NCBI RefSeq assembly: GCF_038396675.1
Contig: NC_088922.1
Coordinates: 65,437,001-65,501,000 of the forward strand
DNA: 64,000 bases
From: Hydra vulgaris
Lineage: Eukaryota; Cnidaria; Hydrozoa; Anthoathecata; Hydridae
Reading direction: 5' to 3'
In this document: in pieces, positions 13,342 to 25,631 of the stretch
How positions within the stretch are numbered: the stretch's first letter is position 1
Layout of the letters: the number at the start of each line of letters is the position of its first letter
Translations under genes and position numbers: made by a program
Notes under the pieces: generated by a model
What the model was told of the DNA's origin: nothing
The model's database searches: none
Seen by the model: only the letters and a program-made list of their open reading frames with translations

Positions 13342-13548
13342 TGTGGTAGTGGTGTAGTGGTAGAGCGCTCGCTTCAAAAGCGAGAGGTTTGGAGTTTGAT
13401 CCCCACCACGTCCCTGGTAGTACCGCGCTCAACTTGTTTCTCCGCGCAGCGGAGAAACAAGTTGAGCGCGGTACTACCAGGGACGTGGTGGGGATTTTTT
13501 TATTTTTTTATAACAAAATAAAAAAATAAAAAAAAATAAAAAAAGTCA
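13342..13548 (+). repeat. SINE A copy inserted in the P transposase, with AAGTCA duplication
   Basis: The tRNA-like head (13,343-13,400) has an A-box-like TAGTGGTAGAGCG, an anticodon-like stem-loop (CTCGC-TTCAAAA-GCGAG) and a B-box-like GAGTTTGATCC. After it come a long palindrome and an A-rich tail to 13,542. AAGTCA flanks it on both sides (13,336-13,341 and 13,543-13,548). Removing the insert and one duplicate leaves the transposase frame continuous across the site, which supports target-primed insertion. The normal SINE A body is missing and is replaced by the palindrome. Confidence 0.8.
13399..13495. repeat. Perfect inverted repeat, 47-bp arms, 3-nt loop
   Basis: Bases 13,399-13,445 and 13,449-13,495 are exact reverse complements separated by GCA. 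The sequence between the tRNA head and the tail of SINE A has been folded back on itself: the first arm is normal SINE sequence (compare the copy at 40,860-40,915) and the second arm is its mirror copy. A snap-back event during reverse transcription or repair would give this. Confidence 0.95.
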
Positions 13549-14999
13549 GCTATTGAGACTGTTGAATTATTATAATAATAAGCTATTGTTTGTTTTCATT
13601 TATTTACCAAACCTCTAACCATAATTACAAGAGCCTGATTTAAAAGTTGTCCATTTTTCATACCATAAAACCTGTCAGAATTTCTATCATACTCTAAATG
13701 CTGCTTTAATGACATTTCATCCATAACAAGACTGACATATCGATCAAACAGATTCATTGCATCAGCACATAACTTTAATAAAGAAAACAATCGAGTAGAA
13801 AAACCTTTTTGAAGATCTGAAAATACACTGGAAAAAAACAATAATAAACAGGTTTGACTAGGTAAACAGAATATTTTTTGCAAGACATTAAAAGTTTGAG
13901 GACTATGAAACAGAATTCCCAAAGCCAAAACTTTGTCAAAAACTGCCCAGCATTTTCCTTTATTGACTCGTTTACTCATTTCTAATTGACTTCTAAAAAA
14001 ATTAACTTGTATAGGAGATAAGTATTTCCTCGATAAATTTAAAATACGTTTTATAGACCCGTCACAGTTTTTTTGGGTTTTTTGTTTGGATTTTTTTTGT
14101 TTACGTAGTCTAGTTTTGACTTGCAATGTTAATAGTAACCTTTGAAGTTTGTTGAAATTTATTTCATTAGTAGACATTTTGTTCTCTAAATTACTATCTG
14201 AATTAACAGGTAAACAAACAACTTGCTTTTTTGCTGGAAATGAATGACATTAAACTGGTGATTTCCTTTTGCAACCAACAAGTGGAGGATTTGGGATGTT
14301 AAAAAATAGTAGGAATTGCTGATTGTAACAAACGTTTTCCATCATTATTTGTAGAATAATACATTGTATTTTCAAAATGATTACTGCACAAATAAAAGTT
14401 TTAGTTTAAAAATGCAAAATCTTTTGTCTAAATTTTTCCTACGACAGCTGATAACCCACTGTTTACATCTTTAAAAAAATTAAACAATAAAAGAATATGT
14501 TTTAAAATACTACAATAATGATTTTATAAACTTTTTAAGAAAAAAAAACTTTTTATAAATAATATATGAATTAGCTTGCCCTTTTTCGTTCATTTTTTCC
14601 ACTCTTATTTCCACAGTTTATAGCAGCACAAAATGATGGCATTGTTAACTAATATCATAATTCATTTAGGCACATACAAAAATAACTCTTCGCTAGTTAG
14701 TGACTAGAGTGTTATTACTTTAGTAGTTGTAAGTTTATTGTTTTATTTTATTTTTTATAACTTCTTCGCTAACAAACTTATAATAATTTGCTCCTTTGAG
14801 AAAACGCGGCTTTGCATAAACTAAAATTTTGAAGAGCAGATATTTTTCCAGATTTAGCAAATTGTGATCGCTTAATTCAACCCTTGTAATTATTTGTAGT
14901 TAAAACATTTTTTTTAATAACTTTTTTTCTACTGACAACTTTTTTTTATGATTAAATTTTAATATAACATCATTTATACTTACTATATTTATTTCAACA

Positions 15000-15780
15000 T
15001 CATTAATAAGACTGAGTACTTGTTCGCTGGAAAAAAACAAATTGCAAACTGCACGATAACAGTCGACCACCAACAATTAAAACTAGATGATAAACTTAAT
15101 CATCTAGGTTTTATACGGGATACTAAAAGCTCTTCTTTTGCCTCACTTAGTTGTTCAAATATTGATAATAGAATATCAAAAATCAGGGCAATAATTTAAA
15201 CTCTTACTCAATTTGGAATCCGCCATACTCTTCCAAGCTCTATTGTGCAGCTATATAAAACATTGGTGGTTCTGGTACTTATGTATGGTCTTGAACTTTG
15301 CGATTATAAAGACATATTAATGCAAAAGCTTGATATAATAGGAAGGAATGCACTTAACTCACATTTCAATGTTTCCAAACACAGCAAAAATTATATTTGT
15401 TCTTTGTTTTACATCCAAGATGTATCAACAATCGTACAGCAAAACAAGTTAAACTTATTTATTCGCATATTGAGCAATAAATCAACCTTTGGTATTGTAA
15501 ATTTGCAGTTTAAAAACCAAACCGCTAAGCACTCTTTTCTAGATGATGTCATAGGTTTATGCAATTGAAATGAACAAAATATAGAGAACTTAATGCAAAA
15601 AATAAAAAAAGTAAAAATTATTGTGTGAAAAAATATAATTCTTAAAAAAAATCTTCAAAGGTTAAGCAATGCAATTGAGTTCTGGAACTCATTGGAGCAT
15701 AGGAAAATCTTTAAAGATATTCTTGAAGTAAATATTTCAAGACAAACTTATTTCTTTTCAAAAATGTAACTTTATAATAA
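15000..15780 (+). mobile_element. LINE 3' fragment (C-terminal reverse transcriptase tail)
   Basis: The plus-strand frame contains KLNHLGFIRDTKSSSF, then SIVQLYKTLVV and VLMYGLELCDY, the usual region after the reverse transcriptase of jockey/CR1-like LINEs. The C-terminal tail follows (DVSTIVQQNKLNLFIRIL). The minus-strand fragment at 24,580-25,032 is the same family (DISTILIRNKANLFIRVM). An in-frame stop near 15,199 and others mark it as dead. The likely 3' end is near 15,780. Confidence 0.65.
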
Positions 15781-16879
15781 TTTACCTTGTATTATATACA
15801 GTGGGTGATTAAGAAATATAAATATTTAGACAGAATACAATCTATCTTTAAAATTTTGCTGTTTACCAAGAGCAAAATAGTCGCAGCATGCATTTTAAAT
15901 AGGCAAAAACGTCACATAGGCAACATATGTTCAAGAAGTTTTCTTTCAAAAAGTAGTGTTTGTAGTGAGTTTATAATTTTTACCTTGATAAATTCAGCTG
16001 CTAGCTAACCCATCATCTTAAAATGACATTATTTAATCTTACATGAAATTTTTCATAAATAATAGAAGTACAAGTATTTTTCAACTCAACAACTGAATAT
16101 TGATTTCTTTTTACACCCTCATGGAAGAATATAAATAATAATCAAAACTTCAAACATCAAGCATATTCATACATATGAGCGATTGTTTTGCAAAAGAATC
16201 TTTCTACCTATTAATACTATAGAGTTAATAAAAATTTCATGCTTAATTAACAATACCTTTTTTTCCTGATATATGAATTAAATAAGTCACAGCAAGTTCT
16301 AGGGATTATATAGTGATGCTTTAAGTAAATATATTTGTGGTTTTCGTCTTTTTCATATCCAGAATGACTAAATATCAAATCTTTATCTACATCAATGGGA
16401 ATTTGAAACTTAGTTGATATCTTTAGTTTTTACATACATTTATTTGTGATAAATTTTCTTTATTTTTTAAACCATTGCACAGCTTTCTTTTGAATTTCAT
16501 TTCGCTATTTCATATTTTTAGTTCTGAAAGAAAATAAGTAACTTAAAAACAACTTTTATGTAAAAATTCATAAAAAGTTAACCAAGTCAGCCATCAAACA
16601 TTATAAAATTTAAAAATTCATGAAAACTCAACTCATTATTAAAAGTCATTTATTGGAAAATTTATAGCCAACCTTTAGCTAAACCTTTTATCAAACATTA
16701 TAAATTTTGTATAAAGAAAAAGCTATATACTTTGAAATGAAACGGATACAAGTTTATATACTTGACCCATTTTGAAGCGATTTCTTTTTCTTATATTATT
16801 GTTTCATTTTGTCTTTTACATTATAAAAAATTTGATCTTTAGTATTAGATCTATAATATTTATGTTAATAATTGAACTT
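15781..16879. other. Gene-free AT-rich stretch
   Basis: I see no conserved coding region, RNA gene or clear repeat here. Open frames are short and unconserved in appearance. Confidence 0.4.
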
Positions 16880-17324
16880 GTAACACAGCAATTTTAATAT
16901 GGCATGTTGCTTTCTACATATGGAAACTTTGTAGCTATTCAAACTTTGCTGCTATTGATATCTCTACAAAATATCGTTAGCTACATATCATAGTATTTAG
17001 CTAGCTACAACACAATGATCAAAGCTAGTCAATCGCTACATAGCAGCTTTATAGCTAATGATATTATTACAGTATATCAATAGCTACAGATCGTAGGTAA
17101 GTAGCTCCAACATAACAACTAATTTAAAGTTACTTGATGGCTACATATCTTAGCTTTTTAGTTACAATAAATCTATAGCTATACTTCTTAACTTTGTTGC
17201 TAGCTACTACATAACAACAACTCTATAGCTATAAGGTAGCTATAGCCACTTACCGCTATAATTATGCACATACATATTGAAGGGTTTTTGTTAGCAATTT
17301 TAAAACAATATACTTATACTGTAG
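16880..17324. repeat. TAGCTA-rich degenerate array
   Basis: TAGCTAC, GCTACA and ATAGCTAT recur about every 20-35 bp. The same texture continues at 18,253-18,330 and 19,715-19,870. One array was therefore split by the elements at 17,325-18,252 and about 18,330-19,715. Confidence 0.6.
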
Positions 17325-18252
17325 CAGGTCTTGTTACGAGATTTCGCTGCGTAGCAAAAACGCGTAACGCATTTCTAAGTAACTCAACTCTTCAAATATA
17401 TTTTGCATCGTTTAGAAGTTATATTGCGTCACTCGCGTCTTTTCAAGTACCGCTTTGTAATTAAAGTTATTTTATTAACGCGTTAAAAGTCATACAAACA
17501 GTTTGTTTTTTTCTCACTATAACAAAAGTTACAAATAAAATCTAGCTTATTTAAAAAATCATTTTTATTATTTTTTTCAAATATGAACTAAATTTTATTT
17601 TGAAAAAAATATTTTTTTCATGAAACGTAAAATAATGTTTGTTTATTTTCTTATGATTTTACAGTTGATTTTTGGTTATTTTATTAACTGTTAATAAATT
17701 TTTGCTTATTTAATATGTGAACTCATTTTAATGTTTTTAAACAAGAAAGAGTTTTTTTGTTGTTGTTTATCAGTTACCGATAACATATTCGTGATCATAA
17801 TTTATTTTCATAAATTAAACGAACGTCATTAAAACTTTACGTTAATGAATTAACAATAAACAAAATATCTTATTAATAAAGTATTTCATCAAAATAAATC
17901 GTGCATTTTTTAAACTATTATGACTAAAAATAAATTTTATATTTAAAAGAAATTTATATATTTAATTTCTTAAGATAAAACTTAAAACACTTAATTTTTT
18001 TTAACTAATTTTTACAAACAAAAAAATTATTTAACAAACTTTCTTTAACAAAAAATCTATTAGTTTACAATTGCGGTTTTTACTTACGACTTTATTTCTT
18101 CAGAATAAACGTCACGTTAACGACAATCAAAAGATAATTTAAATATTCTAAAAGATGTAAGTTTTTGCGTAGCGCAAAACTGCTGAGCGCGTAGGCAAAT
18201 CGCCTTTTCGCAAGCAAAATGCGAGCTGCGTAACGATTCTTAACAAGGCCTG
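17325..18252. mobile_element. Non-autonomous hAT-like element with CTGTAG duplication
   Basis: The left end reads CAGGTCTTGTTACGA and the right end is the inverted match (TTAACAAGGCCTG). The dinucleotide CAG start and 928-bp size fit a hAT-type MITE. CTGTAG flanks both sides exactly (17,319-17,324 and 18,253-18,258). GC-rich subterminal segments with GCGTAGC motifs are present at both ends. No transposase is encoded. Confidence 0.75.
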
Positions 18253-18702
18253 CTGTAGCTTCCTAAAAAATAACTACAAATCTATAGATAGTCGATATTA
18301 CACTATAAAGAGCTGTTATGTCTATAAATTAACATTTCAATTGACCCAGGCTGTGTCACCATACATCTCAGATTTTTATACAGTTGAGACTACATAGTAA
18401 AATAGGAATTCCTTGAAAATTTTAGCCTCTAGCTCCAAGAAGAACCTGAAACAAACTTGACCATTTTACTTTTAGCAAATATTGGCCAGGCCCCTCTTGT
18501 CCCTGCAGAATCGTGACATTTATTTAGAGATTTCAAGTCGCATAACTTTAAAAAATTATTATTAAGTACCTGTAATTATCAATTTAAATAAATTTAGGCA
18601 ATTATTTGTACCTGTTTTCAATGCTTAAGAAACCATGTAGCCTGGATGATATAGAAAATATATATATAGCACATCATTCTATATTTATTGATCTTTTAAA
18701 CA

Positions 18703-19542
18703 TGACCACAGGGTCCATGGGACTGGGGCACTGGGGGCCATGCTCCACTTATTTTCTCATTAACATTTTTTTTTCATTTTTAACAAAGTAAAGTTAACTT
18801 TGAAAATATTGTCTTCAAAAAGTTTTTTGGTTTATACTTGTTCCATTCGGTTTTTGATCATTCTAAATTCAATGATCTTTCTTAAAATGTTTTAAGAGAG
18901 TATAATAAATTCCCGTTAACTCAAACCTCCAAGACACCAAGGAAAACAGTTCAACTAAACAAATGTTTGATTTAAGCAAAGTAAAACAACTGTTTTTGAT
19001 TTTAAGGGACTATAGAAAACAGTTAGAGATAACAAAAGTTCAAGTTAACTGGTGTTCAATTAACATTTAGAATTAGCAAATATTAATTAAAAGAATGATT
19101 TTAAAAGGTGATAAACTTTTTTTTGACAGAATGTTTTTTGTTTTTTTTACTGTTGGATTTTAGTTGACTAAACAACTTGCTGTAAACATTTTAGCATTAA
19201 AAAATATCAACTTTTTTTAATTCAAAAAGGTTTAAATTATATTATATATTAAAATTCTGTTAAAATCATTATTTTATGGATGACTGCTTTTAATCCATAT
19301 ACTTACAAATCAAATTTCTTATAAACATATGAACTTTCTTAAGACATTTCAAGTAAGGTCATATATAATGATTAAAAACCTAATGGAGTAAGTATAAACC
19401 AAAAAATTTGAATTAAAAAAATTGAAGACAATATTTTTATTTTATATTTATCTTTACTTTGTTAAAAAGAAAAAAAAAACTTTTTTATGAGATAATAAGC
19501 TGATAAGGCCCCCAGTGCCCCAGCCCAATGGACCCACTGGTC
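18703..19542. repeat. Long inverted repeat pair (~160-bp arms)
   Basis: The left arm (18,703-18,860) contains GGGTCCATGGGACTGGGGCA and a block ending TTTATACTTGTTCCATT. The right arm (about 19,378-19,542) is its imperfect reverse complement (GCCCCAGCCCAATGGACCC at the outer edge). The spacer is about 520 bp and AT-rich. It is probably part of a non-autonomous element occupying about 18,330-19,715, but I cannot fix its ends. Confidence 0.65.
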
Positions 19543-19963
19543 GTCTGTCTTGGAAACAATTTTTAACACACGTTCATTAGGACTATATAAATGCCGAACG
19601 TTTCAGGGATCCAGTTTGTCTGGAAGGTAGTGAAAAATTCATTGCCAGATTCCGCTACAAAAAAGTGGGGGAAATGCCCCAGCCCCCTCCCTTCAGTGTA
19701 CACACCACAGTGTTTTAGCTAGCGATATTACTATTATTGTTATATTATTATAGCCAGCTATAAGATAATGATAAGTTTGTATCTATTCGATAGCAAAAAA
19801 TCGTAACTTTGTAGTTATTTTAGATTACCAATTAAATGAGTTTTTAAAAAAAGATATAGCCACATACAAAAAATAAAAGGGTTTGGCTGTCAAGTCAAAG
19901 TTTTTCATAACCTTTATTCTGTCTAGATTACAACATAATGAACAAACAATCATTAGTATCTTT

Positions 19964-20365
19964 CAGAGATGTAGTCAAGACAGTTAAGGCCAAGACCATG
20001 ACAGTTAAAGCCAAGACCATGACATTTAAGCTCAAGACTAAGAACAAGACCAAAACTGAATGGTTCAAAAGATCAAGACCAACACCAAGACATCAAAAAA
20101 TCAACCCAAGACCAAGACTTTCAAAGTTTTTATAAGACCGGGATCAAAATTCTCATTGAGAGCAGGAAGTTGCGGCAATCTACAGTTTGTTATTAATAAC
20201 TAATCCATTCATTGAGTAGATTTTTTTCATAAGAATCAAGAATGTAAAAGACAGTAGAGGTCCAAGACCAATACTTTAGGCTTTCAAGACCAAGACCAAG
20301 ACACTTAAATATGAGTCTTGAGGCATCTTAAGACCAAGACTTTGGTCTTCAGACCTACATCTCTG
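19964..20365. mobile_element. hAT-type MITE rich in AAGACC repeats
   Basis: Ends are CAGAGATGTAG and CTACATCTCTG, an 11-bp inverted pair of hAT type. Flanks GTATCTTT (19,956-19,963) and GTATCTAC (20,366-20,373) match at 6 of 8 positions, the expected 8-bp target duplication. The interior is built from degenerate AAGACCAAGAC units that give a meaningless Lys/Thr-rich open frame. Confidence 0.75.
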
Positions 20366-20373
20366 GTATCTAC

Positions 20374-22608
20374 CAGAGTTTAACAGTGTGATGGAACATG
20401 GTGATTGAATAGTGTTAATATTGAAATGTCTCTTGTTGATCATGACTTGCTTTCAGATAGTTAAAAAATATTTTAAAATACTAATCAAAAACTTTCCCTT
20501 TTTTTATTGCTATGCAACACAAACCAGAAATTGTAGGCATAGTTTTATTCGTAATATGAAATGTTATCTTAGAAGATATCAATGTTGCACAAAACCATGG
20601 TTTTTGATAACTCATAGTAATACTTGTTCAGTTATTTGAAAAAAAAAAAATTAGTTAGACTTTTTAAATTTTAAAATTTTAAAATAAAATTTTGAATTTC
20701 ATAATAATTTATAATCTTTTATATAAGCTCATAACTAAGCTCATGTTAACTTTGTGAAAGTAAAAAAATAATAATATGGAACATTAGTAAAAGAACATTT
20801 ATTGTGGTCAGCCATTTATTTTATTTTAGGGAAAGGGATAGGTTAAAGAAACTCAAAAACAAGTACATAACTTGAAAGCTATATAAGTTATTTAAAAGCA
20901 GCATTATTATTTTTGATTTGAGACAACTGCTGGATCTTTTTTCAATGGCCTTACTTTTTATGTGTTCGGTAATTATATGGTATGGACAATTTATTGTCTC
21001 TAAATCTGATTAAAGATTTAGAAAATAATTTATGTCCACTTACAACATTACTTTTGCACTAAGCTATAGTTTCTACCAACTTTTTTTGCATTTGGGTGCA
21101 TTCTTACAACCACTGCTTTAAATTTACTATTTCATTTAATAGACCTTGTTATACAATCCACTTAGAATATGGTGTGCAGTGAAAAAAAAAACAATTTCTT
21201 TTTGACAAAGTAAAAATAGTAATCTATGATAAATAATTTTCATCAACCCCAAAAAGGAATTATTTGTAGTAGTAGAAGTAGTGATGAAATATTGAAAGAC
21301 ATTTTTATAAAAATGTTATTTAGAAAAATTTTAAATTTATTGAAAACAAGTTCTACTTTTAAAAAAATAAATTTAAAATTTGGGAAACTGTTTATTTCTA
21401 CCTTTATATATTATGCTGTATATTTTGCCAAGGTATGGTGTATAATATCTTTATTACTAATAAATAAGGTATTTTTAAAAAGCTATTAATATTAGCTTTG
21501 ATTTGATTAGATTCAAGTTAATCAATAAAGTGCAACACTTTATTGATTAATTTGCCAATTTTGCTGAACTGATCATTGAAGTTTTAACTTTGAAGTTTTG
21601 AACAATAATTACTTTGAAATAAATTATTTCACCTTGAGTTAACATTTTTTAAAGTTGATATTTTTACCATTTTCTTACTTTTCACAAAGTTCATTAATCA
21701 ATACAATGCTTTTTACGTCTAAGATAATTAGTGTCTAAGATATTTGCCCCATTTGATATATTTTAAGATACTTTCATCATTTGATAAGCGTCTAAGATTT
21801 TTTTAAATTCAAGATAGTTTGCTTATATGGATCTAGAAATCGAACCTTTTCAAAAGAAAAAATTACAATATAAGAAAACATACCAACTTAAAGTTTGTCT
21901 TCTTCTCTTGATTAATATACCAAATATTCGAAACCAAATCCACAAACGGGTGAAACCAAACATGTCTACCACTACTTAAGAAAATAAACAAAACTAATAA
22001 CGTCCGAACCAAAGTCAATTTTCAGCCTTGTAAAATATTTTGTTAAAGGCTCCCCATTAATAGGGTAGAGAAAAAAAAACATTTTAATTAAATATTATTA
22101 TGGTTGTTATTATCATTATTATTATTGTTATCATATTTCAACCAATAAGCAGATACAAGTAAAATCTTTTTTTTCTTTCTGTTATTTTATTTCAAAATTT
22201 GATTTATTTCTTCCATTGAAATATTCACATTGAAATATTCACAAGTACGCCATCAATTGGCTAAGAAAAGCATTTGTAGTTAAGCGTAATTATATTAAAA
22301 GACGGTAATTTCCCCAGCAAACATTTTATAGCGGAATTTCAATAGACATTTTGAGTGGTCCACTGTAGTTTTGCTAATCAGTTATTAAATGGACAGCTGT
22401 CAAAAACGGCTAACCGATGTCACTATATCACATGATGGGAAGAATTGTTTTTTTGTTTTTTTTTAAACATCTTCGCTTCCAACAGGGCTGCAAGCAACCA
22501 CTAATTAAATTTCGAAGTTACTGGGAAGTTATCTGCTGTCCACTTTTACCGGAAGTCACTAATGGTCCACTAAGTAACCGATGAGCTAAACTCTTATGAA
22601 CCGCTATA
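20374..22608. other. Gene-free AT-rich stretch
   Basis: No gene is recognised over about 2.2 kb. Bases 22,455-22,530 repeat a segment found at 5641-5705. Everything else is AT-rich with short, motif-free frames. Confidence 0.4.
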
Positions 22609-23138
22609 GGGTAAAATTTTTTCAAAAAACACAAAAAAACACAAAATTTTCTGAAATTTGGTACAAATGTTTAAAGACATTAGTACCAAATTTCTTAACT
22701 TAGGAAAGACTGTAAATTTTTTTTTTTATAAAAATTTTTTATCCGTTTAGGGTTTACAGCTACTTGAAGTTTGTTTGATTTTGACTGAAAAATGAGGGGG
22801 AAAAGTGCCAAAAATGTTTCCGTTTATTATTACCCTTGTATGGTGCTTTTAGTATTGCTGCGAATCTGAAACTTGGTACCAAAAGAGCTTAAAACCTGCT
22901 AAGTCCGAAAACTTTAGGTTTTTATCTCTCGAAGCAAGGCAATTTAGTTTATTCTAGCATTCGTAAATGTAAATGATAATAAAAATAAAAAAGGGCATTG
23001 ACAATAATAGCTATAAAATAAATCTGACTTATATAAAAAATATTTTATTTTTATTTTCTTAAAGATAAGATGTATATCAACTTAACGAAACAATTTATTT
23101 TGGCCTTACGTTTACTTGAGGAGTTATTGAGGTTTGAT
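22609..23138 (+). repeat. Left long terminal inverted repeat of the 8.6-kb composite
   Basis: Order from outside in: GAAATTTGGTACAAATG, ACTGAAAAATGAGGGGGAAA, CCGTTTATTATTACCCTT, AAACTTGGTACCAAAAG, TTTTGGCCTTACGTTTACTT, GAGGAGTTATTGAGGTTT. All six blocks recur in the same order in the reverse complement of 30,728-31,177, at roughly 70-75 percent identity by eye. The homology is therefore along the whole arm. Confidence 0.8.
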
Positions 23139-23409
23139 ATGAACACAAAATTTTGTGATATTTTAAAAATCAGGCAATCTATCCTAACTTTTTACAAATT
23201 AATCAAATTAGAAACTAACAGTTTAGTAACTTAATTGTTTTTATTATTTTTTTACAACAAAATTATAAGGTATAAAAAAAACTTTTGAAAAATAAATTTA
23301 AGTGATTTTATATATGCTTTTTATTCACATTATTTATAAATTGTTCAAAAAATAAAAGATTAAAAAAATGTATGAATAAGACATATCAGACTGAAATAAG
23401 TTTAAATAT

Positions 23410-24273
23410 AAAAATCTCTATTTCTTAAGGAAAACAATTTTTTTCAAGTCGTCTTTGGTTAAATAGTAGTAAAGCCCTGTTTTTGTAGTCGGTACTTCAA
23501 CTTTGAAAATGATGTGGACATCTGGAATTCAGCATTGGCTATCTACTGGTGACCATTTAAACGACCGTGCAGGACTATTTGGACACATAAATTTTGACAA
23601 GCATATCTTTTTCTTCTCGAAAAATGTCTTCATCGATTCCTATCCACTACTTTTTATACTCATAGGAAACACAAGCACCTGGTACTAAGTTTATAGTTGT
23701 TATATGGATGTTTCCAAAGTCATGAATAAAAGCAAAATCTTCATCAACACTGCATAGCTTTGCGCCTATCTAGAAAAAAAAAGCAACATATGCATTTATT
23801 CTATTTTACTTATTTTGTTAAACATGTTTTGTTAAAGGCGTTAAAAGAAAATTGTAAGCCCAAAATAAAACAAAAATACTTTTGACGATGGTTTCACACA
23901 AATAAAAAATCCATTTGAATTTATCAATAAAAATTATGCATGCTTTTTAAAGAATAAAAGGTATATTAATATATTTTTTTACCTTTTGATGGCCAAGTGG
24001 TACGAACTGAAAGTAACTACGTGTTCCAGGTATGGCATTTGCAGTATCCAATCATTCCTTAAGAGTGTTTCTCACCAAAGTTAAATTTTCTGAAGATATA
24101 TAAATAAAATATACACCTTCAATGTTTTCATTACAATATTTGTACATTGCTTGTGGAGATAAAATATGATTACCTATATCACTTTGCAAGCTTGCTAGTG
24201 TTGCTAAATGTTTGACTGTACCACCTATCCCATCATAAGGCTGCTTACCGTAACTAGTTGCAAAAAGTTTCAT
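23410..24273 (-). pseudogene. C-terminal half of a FATSxGK/DGIGG-family protein
   Basis: The minus-strand piece begins KLFATSYGKQPYDGIGGTVK and continues with LQSDIGNHILSPQAMYKYCN and VYFIYISSENLTLVRNTL. A Trp-rich tail follows after 24,050 with FVPLGHQK, a SVDEDFAFIHDFGNIHI block and WIGIDEDIF. I know this signature from many unnamed multi-copy proteins in cnidarian and insect genomes that look like transposon products; I do not know an assigned enzyme activity. The piece lacks its N-terminal half, which probably lies at 28,510-29,668. Two or more stops occur after 24,050. Confidence 0.55.
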
Positions 24274-24579
24274 TTAACAGAAAGACCAAAATCTTCAAGA
24301 TGGAAACAAAGATTCAAAATATTTTTATAATTCTTATATTGACCTTCACACCCATCAGAATAGTATTCAATATTTTTTATAGATTTGTTTTAATATCATT
24401 GCTGATAACATCGATAACTTTATACACCATGTTCACATCATGCATCATATCATCTTTTTTTTTTTTTTTACAAATATATATATTTTCTTTAAAACATCCA
24501 GTAATAAAATTACAGGTAAAGTAAGTATTACAGTTTATAGTTAAATTACGTCAATCATTAGCCTTTTTAATGCTAATAA

Positions 24580-25032
24580 CTAGACGGTTAGTTCTATTTT
24601 AGAAATATTCACCTCCATCAAAGTTTTAAATGTTTCTCTCTGTTCTTTTAAAGTCCATAGCTGGAACGATTCTTTTAATATTGCAATAATCTCAGCTTGC
24701 AGTTCTTCCTGTGATAGTGTAAATTTAATTTTTTTGCCTTCTATCATGTATTGAAAGAAGTTTAAACCAAGAGTTTTACATATAGAAATCACTTCATTTG
24801 TAAATGATTTTTTATTTTGTGTTGACTGTAATTGATTAATTATCTGTGAGTAACAAATTTGATTTTTCATCACCCTAATAAATAGATTAGCTTTATTTCG
24901 AATTAGAATAGTTGAAATATCCTCTATTTTTAAAAAAAAGTGCAGGTAATTGAAACAATACAATAAGATTTGTGATTGAGAAAATCTTCTTTTTTGAAAT
25001 AAATAATCACAGGATGAAGTGGGCATTTCCAT
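24580..25032 (-). mobile_element. LINE C-terminal fragment, same family as 15.0-15.8 kb
   Basis: One 150-codon open frame contains KIEDISTILIRNKANLFIRV and ends VNISKIELTV; the 15-kb copy has DVSTIVQQNKLNLFIRIL and a VNISRQTYF-like end. It is the tail of an ORF2-type protein after the reverse transcriptase. It sits in the gap of the minus-strand gene, so it inserted after that gene was in place or within an intron. Confidence 0.6.
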
Positions 25033-25631
25033 TCCAGTGAGTCAAAAAATATAAAATTTCAAAACGAATATTTTTTTAATTTGGAAGATGGATTTCAAAA
25101 AAAGATAGGTAATATTTTGATTATCTAAAAAGAAAAATTATAGAAGACAAGTGTTTCTTCATGTTTTAATTATTCAAACTTTGCAATAAATAAATAAATT
25201 TTTAAAGACAAAAAACAAAAAAATGTTATTACATGTGATTATAATATTTAAAGTAGATTTCATGGCTCAGATTGTTTTGATTCTTAAAGATAATGATGTA
25301 TTTTAATATTTTATTATCATAAATTGCAATTAAGTATCTTTGAGTTATCTTAAATTTTATGCCAAAGTGAACGGTTTTTGAATTTCCGCGTGTGATTTAA
25401 AAAATCAAGTTATTTAGAAAAATATTCATATAACGTTTAAATTGCATATTTGTTAATTAATTAGCTTGAGTATAATTTAGTTAGATTGAAAACAGTGGCT
25501 TAAAAGAATTTTAACAAAGTTAAGCATTGAAAACAGTGGCTTAAAAAAATTTGAACAAAGTTAAGCATTCAATAGTTCAGAAAAATTTTAGAAAGAAAAA
25601 TTCAGAATATCAGATTGCAGAAACTAATCGA

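Larger units (their letters stand above)
12066..14642 (-). pseudogene. P-element/THAP9-type transposase, exon-split and interrupted by a SINE
   Basis: Reading down the minus strand, exon 1 (14,575-14,642) encodes MPSFCAAINCGNKSGKNERK, the start of a C2CH THAP zinc finger. A short second THAP exon lies near 14,440-14,490 (KQWVISCRRKNL, which carries the invariant Trp). A third segment at about 14,275-14,395 contains SNHFENTMYYS, then GKRLLQSAIPTIF, the end of the THAP domain. The main exon (13,596-14,177) holds a Lys-rich helix, then LSRKYLSPIQVNFFRSQL and LVMDEMSLKQHLEYD with a likely catalytic Asp. After a SINE insertion the frame resumes (12,864-13,337) with VVCDQGSTK (second Asp) and FDPPHLVKSIKNNL, hallmarks of P transposase. 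The C-terminal piece (about 12,420-12,640) has TSRFNQDCIENFFS, then SKGGLNDRPNVRQF. Several stops and frameshifts are present, so it is inactive. Confidence 0.85.
10108..14886 (-). mobile_element. P-element-like DNA transposon (THAP transposase) with long inverted ends
   Basis: The left end (10108 to about 10,300) recurs inverted at about 14,690-14,886. Shared blocks are AATTAAGCGAT, AAATCTGGAAAAATATCT, CTTCAAAATTTTAGTTTATG, TTATAAAAAATAAA and AGTAATAACACTCTAGT. Both outer edges can be drawn to start with CA, as in P elements. The expected 8-bp target duplication is not clearly preserved (flanks TTTTAATT and TAATTATT). Inside are a P-type transposase on the minus strand, a second inverted-repeat element at 10388-11503 and SINE A copies. 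Boundaries are good to about 10 bp at best. Confidence 0.75.

Noticed and set aside
19938..20135. Lys/Thr-rich open frame of 65 codons
   Set aside because: It is a by-product of AAGACC-type repeats inside a MITE.
22455..22530. Possible terminal part of the 8.6-kb composite
   Set aside because: The same segment occurs alone at 5641-5705 without the inverted arm, so it belongs to a different dispersed repeat.
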